DNA of 64,000 bases from Gautieria morchelliformis (taxonomy: Eukaryota > Basidiomycota > Agaricomycetes > Gomphales > Gomphaceae), in assembly GCA_015179125.1 (NCBI GenBank), contig WHVA01000186.1:124001-188000 (forward strand), given 5' to 3'. The translations under genes were made by a program, and so were the position numbers. Within the stretch, counting starts at the first letter, position 1. Every line of letters starts with the position of its first letter. Under the pieces are notes generated by a model that saw only the letters and a list, made by a program, of their open reading frames with translations, did not search any database and was not told the DNA's origin. Shown here piece after piece: positions 55,031 to 64,000 of this stretch.

Positions 55031-55705
55031 GAATTCCTTTTGAGTAACCCTCTTACTTCTTAACTCTTACCTCTTCGGTACTGTTCGCTGGGCGATTCGC
55101 TAGATCGCACACGCTATTCGGGCATTCGCCACTAACATGCGATATTAACGCCCACAAATCCAATCTTGACATCACCACAGTGCCGTCATTGTTTCGCACT
55201 TCGAGTTATATACACAGGCATTGAATAAACTAATGTGAACTTGCTATTACCTATTGAACTGGCAGTTGACTACAAGTGCGCTAAGCCAGGAGCTCCTCTC
55301 GAGGAATATTATATGGGGCGGCACCTTGGCACTAGAGCTCATGACATCGAGAGCTATTTTGCCTCATGATCATTGGATCAAGAAAGAAATTATACCTTTC
55401 CATTCTTTCATGGCTAAGACAAGCTGAATAACAAGTAGGAGGTGTGATACATGCAACTGATGGCACAGCAAAGGGTACTTTTGCGATATTTTAACGAGGT
55501 GAGCTAAAGGACAACATGTACTTATCTCAGTGGTCACGTGCCACTAAGTTATCATTGCCGGCTCGGCGACAGCGCCCATAGCGGTCCAGGTCGAAAGGTC
55601 GAAAGGTCCATAGATCTTTTCCCAGTAGCTCGGACGCTCTCGCCCCGCTGCTATTTGTGACGGTTCTCTCACTGGCACTCCCACAGCCATGTCTCTCGAC
55701 GTGAC

Positions 55706-56258
55706 CTACCAGTAGCGCCGGTGGCGCTGTGTAACAGTGTAAATATGGCCAAATTACAAGCCGGAGTTGGCCGTTCCTGGTGTGATCTGGTTACATCTGT
55801 CTTACACCTTTTGTTTTTCACTAGTTAGTGGACTGTTGCATTGGCTGTGTTGATATTTGCGCAATTTTACTTCCTTGGGGCATCTGCCGAGGCTCTAACC
55901 ATTGTGAAATCGGCATCTTGTTTAGGGACCGCATACTCAGTGCATAAGTACAACGTCGTGATCTTCAGAAGCAGAATTCCAAAAGGTGTGCCAATTGGCG
56001 GGTAAGTCATAGTGGTATCAGAAGTGACAGATGGTAGAGCAGGCTTATTTTATCCACAAGCGTGTATATATATATATATACTGTGTTGAGCATGATGCGC
56101 CAACCGACTTATGAACACAGACGAATTAGTTCCGCTCAGCGCTCATCGTAGAAATTCAGATTGTCAACGGTCACTGGTTAATCATCCGATGAAATAGCGA
56201 CGGTACCTATAATGCTACGGATCGTTAAAACGAGGCCATGTAACGACTGTGGCGATGA
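55706..56258. other. Intergenic stretch after the insertion
   Basis: Begins with the right piece of the dispersed repeat (55,706-55,775). A TATATATATATA run occurs at about 56,066-56,081. No gene seen. It would be the 3' flank of the membrane-protein gene. Confidence 0.4.
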
Positions 56259-57981
56259 TCAAACAATAACATCAGAGTCGACGTTGTTCTCCGTTCGGTA
56301 CGGCTCCTCTCGGAACCATGTTTCCACTCCAAGGATGACAGTCGAGAGTGCTGTGTCCGTTCTCCTCCATTCTGCCTGGTCGGGCTCGCTGGTTGTTGTT
56401 GCCAGGTCGGCACGATCTTTGTTGGCTGCTTCGCGGAGGTTGAGTAGGATACGTGCGGCAAAGATAGCGTGCAGGACTCGTTGCATTCTGCGGGTTGGTT
56501 GGGCATCGTATCAGTTAGCTTAGAGAGGAGTGATAAAAGAGGGTTTGAACAAACAGGACAAGGGTTGGTTGGGGCTGGGGCTTTGTAGCAAGAGGGTCAA
56601 ATTGATGATTGTGGAACCGAAAACAAACCATACCATTGTGGCAAAGACAAGAATGTTGGCAAGAGAGGCAGCTGTCTTGTCATCAGCACACTCATAATGC
56701 ATATATGAAACTTGAAGGATTTAGATGTGAACATACTGGTTAGGTATATATAATACACTACGCCTAAGATATCCGTGAAGTAATGATATGACTTATAAGG
56801 TGAATGTAGGAAACACCGCGATCCGGCTTACCATCGCGGTACAAAGTTACAACGAGGCTACTGGTGTGATTTCGTATGCTTTGTACTGCATCTCTGCATT
56901 GAGCGAGCGCGAGACCTCTTGCTTAATGGATGTCAACGCACAAATTTGCCACACTTTGTATATGGTTAACCCCAGGATGACTTGATTGATCAAGATTATT
57001 ATTATGGGATAATCGCGGGACACGATGAAGAAACGCACCCGACTCCAAAATGACGACTATAATATAATCAACATACAGTATTGAGTAAGGATCGTTCATT
57101 TTCCAGCAGGTTTGTAAGTGCGGGTATGGGCTTGGGCCGACTTAGAACAATTGGATGCATCAGGGTATGCTGGCCTCCAAACGTGGATAGCTGACTTACA
57201 TTTGACATGTGCGAGTGCCTTGTAGGAGAAATATACAATCGGGATCGCGAATGCACTTAGAATCACAAAGCCCCAACAGAAAAATTTACTGTCTCTCCCC
57301 CATATAGCCCAAGTTCGGTAAATGAGAACCACTACAGTTATGTAAGATATCAGAATAAAGCCGATGAATGTAGTGACAGCTTTAACTCTCACGCTCTGCG
57401 ATCGCCATACCCCATACAATAAGTGCTTCAATCCGCATGAGTCTCGTGCCAATTATGTAATGTCTAATAATTGAGATCCCTTACAGCCAGCAACCTGATT
57501 GAGGAGTAGACAAAGGAATGGAGAAGTTGAAGGGGGTGCATTATGATCTTAAATTGGTAGAGTTATTGAGAAGCACACCATGGACAGGCGAGTATACACA
57601 CAGGAAAGTAGCATAGCCGCATCGATCACCGGGGGATACCTGCTCGCAAAAAAAGAGAACCTTACCCACATTCCAGCGAGTTCCCCAGAGAAGGTCGATT
57701 TCTTCCCCCAGAGTTAACAAGAAATCATACACCTGAGGAATTAGTTGGCAGGCGTTCGATTATGAATGTTGTAAGTGTCGTACCAGTACGCAAAAGCTAG
57801 CCACTGAAAATTCCAGCATTAATCATTACAGTATTCATTGTCAACGTTCTGGAGAAATACCAGTGCAATACTGCCAGTGAAAGCTTGGGTCAGTAATCTA
57901 TTTGGGATCAGGTGGGTGGTGGGCGGTACTGACAATGTCCAGATTGTTATCTTGGAAGGTAACCAGAGGCTCGAGGGCCAT
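56259..57981 (-). CDS. DUF6533-type multi-pass membrane protein gene
   Basis: Start at 57,981: exon 57,934-57,981 (MALEPLVTFQDNNLDI), then a short exon (WLAFAYW), then 57,666-57,732 (VYDFLLTLGEEIDLLWGTRW) and RYPPVIDAAMLLS. Further exons: about 57,195-57,452 (ISYITVVVLIYRTWAIWGRD, CWGFVILSAFAIPIVYF), 56,880-57,050 (VDYIIVVILE; VILGLTIYKVWQIC), 56,590-56,695 (ILVFATMVWFVFGSTIINLT), and the C-terminal 56,259-56,486 (MQRVLHAIFAARILLNLREA). Several hydrophobic segments and the DFLLTLxEEI...W motif are typical of the DUF6533 family, GPCR-like 7TM proteins abundant in Agaricomycetes. A run of seven T near 57,649-57,655 appears one base too long for the frame, so it is either a frameshift or a sequencing error. 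Function unknown. Confidence 0.7.
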
Positions 57982-59750
57982 TAGCTGTGAAGGGAAGAGG
58001 GGGTAAGTAGCATACAGGACCAGAGACCTTGGCTCCAAGCTGTGGGAATGCTCAATCCAAGCTGCGCAGCTTCGCGGAACTGCGATCGGCTGACGGTTCC
58101 CGAGATCAGGAAGCAGGACCCAGGTACCCTCACTGGTGTTGATTGGTCAGACACTGCCTGACCGATACGACGCTTTGATGCCGCCTTATGGCAGTTCATC
58201 ATGCCCGTTAAGATAATATATCCAAAATGGGCTGTTGAGTAACATGCGGTTCTCATGTACATAGCTGTTGAATGTTGATTAAAAGCCATGTCCAGATAAA
58301 GCTAAAAGCGTGGTCTAATTTGATGGCCGGGAGCTGAGCATGCGTATTTGGTTGAACGTGGGAAATAAGGCTTGATTTCGTCCCATCTTCCAAACTGACT
58401 CCCAGCATAAGTGCTCTAAGTATCCTGATCGACAGCTGCCTTCTTTTGCAGTTTGAACATGTAAATGAAATTTTGACCTGTGACGTACCCGGTACACCGT
58501 TGCTTGAAAATTTAGAGTGACACGATGGTAAGCCGTAGTCCATAATGTATAAAGAAGTCGCCATGCGTCTACGCCGGTTGATGTTCGTGAGGAATTACTT
58601 ACTGGCTGGTTCGTGACACGCATTACATCATGTAATGCGTGTCACGAACAGACATGTAATTTACATGTCACGCACGTGACCACGTTTTGTACTATGAAAG
58701 CATCCAGCATCGATAGCCTCCGATGTGCTGTGGAAACCTCAGTGAGTGGTCTTCTCTCAGCTTCCAAATGGTACACTCGTCATGATCATGATACTCATGA
58801 ACTAATACCAGAATCTTCTCAACACAGGGCAGCCGAGATGTTGGTTGGTATTAAAAGTTCACTCAAGACACCTGCCATGAAGTGCGTAGCAAGGAATCCA
58901 TCCCAATAGCCGATCATAAAACCTAAATGGCCACCCCTGCAACCTCCAGAGGCTCATTTAATGACTCCTAGCTCACCGCCTACTGACCTTTTCTCACCCG
59001 CGCAGCTTAAAGAAGGCGGGAAGCAACAAGAACTCATGCACAGTTACTTGTGAGGCGTTTATTTGACTCCAAAGAATTCGACAGGGTCGCTTTTACCCTT
59101 GTCGAACGTAAAACCGCCCAATCGCGCTTCCTTTCTTATAATAGCCAGTACCTAGGTAGGTTATGCATATCTTGCTCTGCTCAACTAGCGCCTTTGATTA
59201 GGCAGCAGAAAAGCAAGCTTTGAATGCATTTTACAAACCAGACATCCAGTGGACCTATTAAATGGATGGCACATACATTTTTATGTCTAGACATGTGACA
59301 GAGACCGCCGCTCCCTCTAAATCTTTCCCTCTTAAATAAGGCTGGACACGAGTCCGGCCGGATCAACTCGTGAGTACTCACGAGTTGATCCGTGGGAATA
59401 CCCATGGGTCGGATCATATGAGTAATGGGTACCCAAGCTGAGATACCGATGCGGATCCAAGTATCTAGTTGACATTTTATGGAAAAATCCATGGGCAACT
59501 CTGATCCATGGCAATATTGTAAACTGGGTAATTGCACTTTGTTGTTCTGGATAGGAGGGCACTGCTGGTTTTAGACTGGCTCACTACTGGTTAATTAATA
59601 TTTATTAATAATCACACGTTTATGGTCATATTTATCTATAATCAACATGTAAATAAGCATTATCTATGAATGAACAACTCCTGTGAGGACAGGAGTCATT
59701 GGTGGACCTGGTAAACAGCGTGGCCTTATATAAGTGCTGCTCAATTCTTA
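57982..59750. other. Intergenic stretch with palindromes
   Basis: No gene with recognisable content. It contains nested palindromes at 58,610-58,669 and, at 59,366-59,392, a short palindrome around ACTCGTGAGTACTCACGAGT. Frames on the minus strand (58,253-58,623) are not convincing. Confidence 0.4.
58610..58669. repeat. Two adjacent perfect palindromes
   Basis: 58,610-58,648: 19-bp arms (TTCGTGACACGCATTACAT and complement) around one C. 58,651-58,669: 9-bp arms (GACATGTAA and complement) around one T. Both share ACATGTAAT-like cores. Possibly a folded-back terminal repeat or protein-binding operator-like site; unknown. Confidence 0.85.
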
Positions 59751-60465
59751 GTTCTGTTTGTTCTGTTTGTTCTGTTTGTTCTGTTTGTTCTGTTTGTTCT
59801 GTTTGTTCTGTTTGTTCTGTTTGTTCTGTTTGTTCTGTTTGTTCTGTTTGTTCTGTTTGTTCTGTTTGTTCTGTTTGTTCTGTTTGTTCTGTTTGTTCTG
59901 TTTGTTCTGTTTGTTCTGTTTGTTCTGTTTGTTCTGTTTGTTCTGTTTGTTCTGTTTGTTCTGTTTGTTCTGTTTGTTCTGTTTGTTCTGTTTGTTCTGT
60001 TTGTTCTGTTTGTTCTGTTTGTTCTGTTTGTTCTGTTTGTTCTGTTTGTTCTGTTTGTTCTGTTTGTTCTGTTTGTTCTGTTTGTTCTGTTTGTTCTGTT
60101 TGTTCTGTTTGTTCTGTTTGTTCTGTTTGTTCTGTTTGTTCTGTTTGTTCTGTTTGTTCTGTTTGTTCTGTTTGTTCTGTTTGTTCTGTTTGTTCTGTTT
60201 GTTCTGTTTGTTCTGTTTGTTCTGTTTGTTCTGTTTGTTCTGTTTGTTCTGTTTGTTCTGTTTGTTCTGTTTGTTCTGTTTGTTCTGTTTGTTCTGTTTG
60301 TTCTGTTTGTTCTGTTTGTTCTGTTTGTTCTGTTTGTTCTGTTTGTTCTGTTTGTTCTGTTTGTTCTGTTTGTTCTGTTTGTTCTGTTTGTTCTGTTTGT
60401 TCTGTTTGTTCTGTTTGTTCTGTTTGTTCTGTTTGTTCTGTTTGTTCTGTTTGTTCTGTTTGTTT
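59751..60465 (+). repeat. 9-bp minisatellite, about 79 copies
   Basis: A near-perfect tandem run of GTTCTGTTT, about 715 bp, with interruptions only at the very end (GTTTGTTTC). The unit is not a telomere repeat known to me. Long frames through it (FCL, VCS, NRT tripeptides) result from the 9-bp period and are not genes. Confidence 0.97.
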
Positions 60466-60480
60466 GTTTCATCTTGTCAC

Positions 60481-60852
60481 ATGTTGAAATTTTTGACTCC
60501 AACTGTAAGCGAGCTGAAACAGCATGTTTTGCTGTGGAAGCAAAACGACACTCTCAGATGCCTAGCCATATGAATTACTTAATAAAATAAACTAATAATT
60601 ATTGATGTTGAAATTTTTGACTCCAACTGTAAGCGAGCTGAAACAGCATGTTTTGCTGTGGAAGCAAAACGACACTCTCAGATGCCTAGCCATATGAATT
60701 ACTTAATAAAATAAACTAATAATTATTGATGTTGAAATTTTTGACTCCAACTGTAAGCGAGCTGAAACAGCATGTTTTGCTGTGGAAGCAAAACAACACC
60801 CTCAGATGCCTGGCCATGTGAATTACTTAATAAAATAAACTAATAATTATTG
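60481..60852 (+). repeat. Tandem array, 3 x 124 bp
   Basis: Copies at 60,481-60,604, 60,605-60,728 and 60,729-60,852, each starting ATGTTGAAATTTTTGACTCC. The first two are identical by eye; the third has four or five substitutions. The array follows the minisatellite after 15 bp. Confidence 0.95.
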
Positions 60853-60904
60853 ATGCTCGACTTGCTGACTGCACACACATGAGGATGAAGAATGATTACC
60901 AGGA

Positions 60905-61120
60905 CATCTGTCATGACTCATTTATTTCTTGTATCCAGCTATCCCCATTTTCCCTTTCATCACTCCACCTCTATGTTCGCTCCATTCGCTACTCACATCA
61001 TTCGCCAGTAGGCATTCCATCAGACATGATCGACATCCTTTACCCAGTGTGATGGTTCATCACTGGCCCCATCATCTTCCCAACTCAACCCCCTTTGGGT
61101 GTTCCTATGGCTGAAATGTA
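60905..61120 (-). repeat. Repeat family R, partial copy
   Basis: Matches 53,925-54,185 (CTTGTATCCAGCTATCCC; GATGGTTCATCACTGG; CAACCCCCTTTGGGTGTTCC). Same orientation as that copy. Confidence 0.75.
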
Positions 61121-61187
61121 TGTTTGTTCAGCTCTAGGTTGTCTCTGCCCTCAGGAGGAATACAGCTAACATAATCCAATTAGCTAC

Positions 61188-61682
61188 TTAATCTATGAGT
61201 GCTTGTAATATACTGTTTTTGGAAGCTGCCTTGATTTCCTCGTCTTCATGGTGCAGTAGTCTTTGAGCCAACATTATCTTGAATTTTTTCTCCTCCAACA
61301 CCTTATGCTCTCGAGCCTCCTCTGCCTCCCAAACCTCTCCCTGCTGCGCAATCTCCAAATATGCCTCATGATTTCTAGCCTTACATTCCTGAAAGTTCTG
61401 TTGAATATCTTGTGAGGTGCACTCTCGATCCTCCCTTTTTACAAGCAGATCCAGGTGCAGTTGGTCTGCACTAGTGTGGGACTTTAAGTAAGATACATTA
61501 TTGGTAAAATAATCAGTAGCATCGGTACTCAGCCTGTGGCATGCCTGTGCACTGGGCCTTGCTACGAGGGATTTCTTCGTAGGCTCATCAGTGGAGTCAG
61601 GATCAGAGACATCGATATGAGAGGATGAATGAGAATGCAATGGAGAGAGTGGGCCACATGAGTGATGGACCTTGTCTGACAC
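61188..61682 (-). CDS. Hypothetical coiled-coil protein fragment
   Basis: 164 residues starting MSDKVHHSCGPLSPLHSHSS: a Ser/His-rich N-terminus, a middle with TDATDYFTNNVSYLKSH, then a Glu/Lys-rich helical C-terminus (AEEAREHKVLEEKKFKIMLA). The layout resembles the C-terminal part of Myb/SANT-like accessory proteins of DNA transposons, but no DNA-binding domain is present here. Assignment is a guess. Confidence 0.4.
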   Translation of the reverse strand: MSDKVHHSCGPLSPLHSHSSSHIDVSDPDSTDEPTKKSLVARPSAQACHRLSTDATDYFTNNVSYLKSHTSADQLHLDLLVKREDRECTSQDIQQNFQECKARNHEAYLEIAQQGEVWEAEEAREHKVLEEKKFKIMLAQRLLHHEDEEIKAASKNSILQALID

Positions 61683-61689
61683 AAATTGG

Positions 61690-62138
61690 GCTTTTCACTC
61701 ATCCTGTGTAAGCAGGTTATCTTTGAGAACAGCCACTCACCTGCAAGCACTATAATACTCACCTGGTCTTAAAGAGCTCATAACAACCTTTTCTCTCCCA
61801 GTCCTGGACAATTTGCACACTTAAATTCCCAACTGTGTGAACAGCTGCGTAGGCTCTGTGCAGTCACCTTTTAAGTACATGTTTATCGCTAGGATCTGTT
61901 TCCCCATCATCGTCGTCTCTATCACCTCCACCATTCCCAGCATAACCATCAAATGGGAGTATATATTTATAAGTTTTGAGGAGCCACTCCCAGTGGCCTT
62001 TGATCACACTGAGGGCTCCAAGTCCAAAAAAGACCTCCTTGGAGGCCTACTAAAAACTCAGATCACTTATAGCATGAGGGGGTTTTCAAGACATATCTTT
62101 TTAAAGTAATAAGTTGGCCACTTGCTAACACATTTATT
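61690..62138. other. Intergenic stretch
   Basis: A 90-residue frame at 61,837-62,109 has no recognisable domain. Nothing else seen. Confidence 0.35.
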
Positions 62139-62417
62139 GTTGGGTGCATATATGGTCCTGCACCAAAATCAAGCATAATACATTCAATTCATTGTGTGGT
62201 GTTCCAATTCATTCTCACATTGTTCTTGTACCATGCATCCGCTTCACTGATTATTTTCAAAACTTTCTGATCACTCATTATCTCTCCATTTCGTTTTTTT
62301 TTCTTTATTTTCACAGCTGGCTCCGTCCAGTGGAGTTCGAAATGGCTTCGACGCGCAAGCTCATGAGCGCTAAAGAGCCCGGTGCACATATATGCATTCT
62401 GAGACAGCATAACGCTC
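62139..62417 (+). repeat. Dispersed repeat flank (copy 2)
   Basis: Direct match to 34,215-34,490, ending at the hairpin that starts the MITE-like element. The shared flank means that either the repeat unit is larger than the TIR element, or the same insertion was duplicated with its surroundings. Confidence 0.7.
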
Positions 62418-62971
62418 CTCTCTCAGTGACAATAAATTCACTGAGAGAGGCAAGTAGTATTCTTTACTTTTTTCATAACATGTTGACCCAAAATCATGTA
62501 GTGAATTTAATTCTAGCTTTCTAAGAAGTCCACAGAACCTTCCCTGCCATAACCCCAGTTGCTAACATTTATAGTGGTCAATATTATCGGGTCCTAGCAA
62601 CCACTCCAATAGGTTTGACGTTTCACTATCTGACCTGTACCCTGATCCACCATCATCCTCATCATTTGAGGCCTGCCAACCCTCTCACCATATTCTGATT
62701 GCATACCTCTCTTCACTTTCTTTGGTGCCCTAGCCTTCTTATCTGCACTCACACCTTTAGGTTTCGTCTTCTTTTGCTCAGCATTTCCCCCTTGCCCACC
62801 TAGTGTGGGCTGTTGTGTAGAGGACAGGCATTATAGGCAGTAGGACAGGACATACTGCTCAAAAGAATAGACTAGAAATCAATTCACTACAGGATTTCTT
62901 GGTTAACAAATTGAAGAAAATAAGACTAATTTCCTTGCCTCTCTCAGTGAATTTGGTTGTCACTGAGAGAG
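62418..62971. mobile_element. MITE-like element with hairpin TIRs
   Basis: 554 bp. The left end CTCTCTCAGTGACAATAAAT, continuing TTCACTGAGAGAGGCAAG, is matched in inverted orientation by the right end (62,933-62,971). Each terminal repeat of about 37 bp is itself a hairpin (12-bp arms). No transposase; no clear target duplication seen. Confidence 0.7.
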
Positions 62972-63263
62972 GTCGGAAATGTGTCTCACAGCAGGCGCCA
63001 AATGATTATGTAAGGGAGTCGGCTGGGAAAAAGAGAAAACCAAATTGAAATAGAAGTACAATTGTTTGATAGAAAATTTCAGAAAATTTCTGAAAAATAA
63101 AGTGATCATAGGGAAACTATCTGGAAAGCAATTGGAAAGCCCAGCCTCTCCCATGGCCAGGGACTCCTCTATTCCTTCACCACACATTCCACAGGCCCAC
63201 AGAGGCCCTGGGGCACATTTCCATCCTGCTACCTGGAACTCCCCAATCATGAGCCCCATATGA
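62972..63263. other. Possible decayed exon upstream of helicase remnant
   Basis: Plus frame around 63,110-63,263 (KLSGKQLESPASPMARDSSI) may belong to the helicase-like gene that follows, but the evidence is weak. Confidence 0.3.
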
Positions 63264-63953
63264 TTGCTGGGGTCACTGCTGAGCATACCCCTTGGCCGCG
63301 GCACTGCACTGCCAGATTTCAGGCATGGTAACCACCCATGGAGTGCGTTGCTGCTCATGGTATCGGCCCATGCCTCGTTGCCGTTGCCCTCCCAGAACTC
63401 GGTTGGACCAGCCGTCCTTCCTCAGAGTGCTGAACACAAAAATGCCCAGCAAACTAAACACCAACTGCAGAGTCACCTGAGTCATTGGCTGACAAAAAGC
63501 AGTGGCTACTGTACTGTGTGTTGGGCACAGACAGGAAAGTGGGTTCCTATCGAAGGGCACACTCCCCTGCACCACTGCCCCAGCTCTAAGGACTGGGATG
63601 ATGGTTTCCTCTGGTGGGATTGGAAGAAGCTTGTCCAAATTAAGATCGGATATTGCTTCAAATATGGCTTCCCCTCTGGCCCCCTGGCCATCCCACCCCA
63701 CCCCAAATATAACACCACAGGTTCCCCTTGCCATTGGGAAGACCTCTCATTCCCCATCCTCAGACCCTGTGGCATGGGGCACCCTCTGCTCTCGCTTTGA
63801 TATCCCTCCCGCATATATGGAAGCCCAATTCGCTACATGGCTCACTCAACACCCCCCCGCCAACAAGTTTCACCGTGGTTTGACCATATTGTTTTGGCTT
63901 GAAGATCAATACCCCAATGGCCCAGACGATTTCATTCCTCTCCAGTGGCAATG
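63264..63953 (+). pseudogene. C-terminal part of a second RecQ-type helicase
   Basis: Encodes HLSHWLTKSSGYCTVCWAQT, a CxxC...HxxxxHC zinc-like region (CTVCW, then GHTPLHHCPSSKDW), DDGFLWWDWKKLVQIKIGYC, and RFDIPPAYMEAQFATWLTQH and DQYPNGPDDFIPLQ at the end. I recall this Cys region at the C-terminus of agaricomycete telomere-linked RecQ-like helicases. A frame change near 63,790 separates the last 55 residues, and the helicase motifs are absent from the window upstream. Same strand as the copy at 38.8-41.8 kb, which lacks this part. Confidence 0.6.
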
Positions 63954-64000
63954 ATGCGTCACCCTTGTGGTTCCTCATCTTTCATGTCTTATGGTTGTGG

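Larger units (their letters stand above)
52384..55705. mobile_element. 3.3-kb insertion with 8-bp TSD
   Basis: GACGTGAC occurs at 52,384-52,391 and 55,698-55,705. Outside it on both sides are the two halves of the repeat that is continuous at 255-354, so the intervening 52,392-55,697 is an insertion. Near the ends are subterminal inverted repeats: 52,436-52,472 (TCCGAGCTACTGGGAAAAGG then TCTATGGACC) and its reverse complement at about 55,601-55,637. An 8-bp duplication fits hAT or P-like DNA transposons, but the extreme ends are not obviously inverted. No transposase was recognised, so it is probably non-autonomous. Confidence 0.7.

Noticed and set aside
52392-55697. Helitron as an explanation for the 3.3-kb insertion
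   Set aside because: Helitrons insert without target duplications and end in a CTRR with a nearby hairpin; here an 8-bp duplication is present.
59699-60573. Long frames of repeated FCL, VCS or NRT tripeptides (250-270 residues)
   Set aside because: They arise because the 9-bp minisatellite period is a multiple of three; no gene structure or non-repeat domain is attached.

Overview
The window looks like repeat-rich, accessory (possibly subtelomeric) DNA of a filamentous basidiomycete, most likely an Agaricomycete. The evidence is: genes cut by many 45-85 nt GT-AG introns; a C2-NACHT-WD40 (NWD) NLR-like gene; an atypical alpha-kinase with an N-terminal CxxC region; a DUF6533-type membrane protein; telomere-linked RecQ-type helicase remains; Ty3/Gypsy, Ty1/Copia and RNase H-bearing LINE elements. 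No rRNA, tRNA or CRISPR was recognised, and no housekeeping gene was found.

Layout. 0.3-1.9 kb: one arm of an inverted repeat, interrupted by a short secreted-peptide exon with a TATA box. 2.5-9.8 kb: a Ty3/Gypsy fossil on the minus strand. 10.4-11.85 kb: a spliced integrase-core gene (+), meeting tail-to-tail a spliced alpha-kinase gene (-, 11.97-14.39 kb). 15.5-16.2 kb: the other arm of the inverted repeat. 16.85-18.77 kb: a truncated inverted copy of the 5' half of the NWD gene. 18.8-24.4 kb: gene-poor DNA with dispersed repeats and a stray WD40 fragment. 24.4-30.5 kb: the main NWD gene (+) and its upstream DNA, with 13 near-identical WD40 repeats. 30.6-33.5 kb: mosaic of an LTR fragment, a LINE fragment and a Copia 3' end. 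34.2-38.8 kb: a repeat split by a LINE with poly(A) and a 7-bp target duplication. 38.7-41.8 kb: a decayed spliced RecQ helicase. 43.4-43.8 kb: unassigned exons. 44.5-52.0 kb: a young Gypsy chromovirus with near-identical LTRs, a 5-bp target duplication and an antisense accessory gene. 52.4-55.7 kb: an insertion bounded by an 8-bp direct repeat with subterminal inverted repeats. 56.3-58.0 kb: a DUF6533-type membrane protein gene (-). 58.6-62.97 kb: hairpins, a roughly 79-copy 9-bp minisatellite, a 3 x 124-bp tandem array and a MITE-like element. 63.0-64.0 kb: the C-terminal part of a second RecQ-type helicase.

The genes do not form a pathway. The common theme is a mobile-element graveyard holding fast-evolving self/non-self-type loci: the NWD receptor, with evidence of repeat homogenisation and inverted duplication, and the alpha-kinase next to an integrase-core gene, both inside a block bounded by inverted repeats. 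Best candidates for something new are the antisense spliced Cys-motif gene carried by the young chromovirus, the integrase/alpha-kinase block between inverted arms, and the uncharacterised 3.3-kb insertion.
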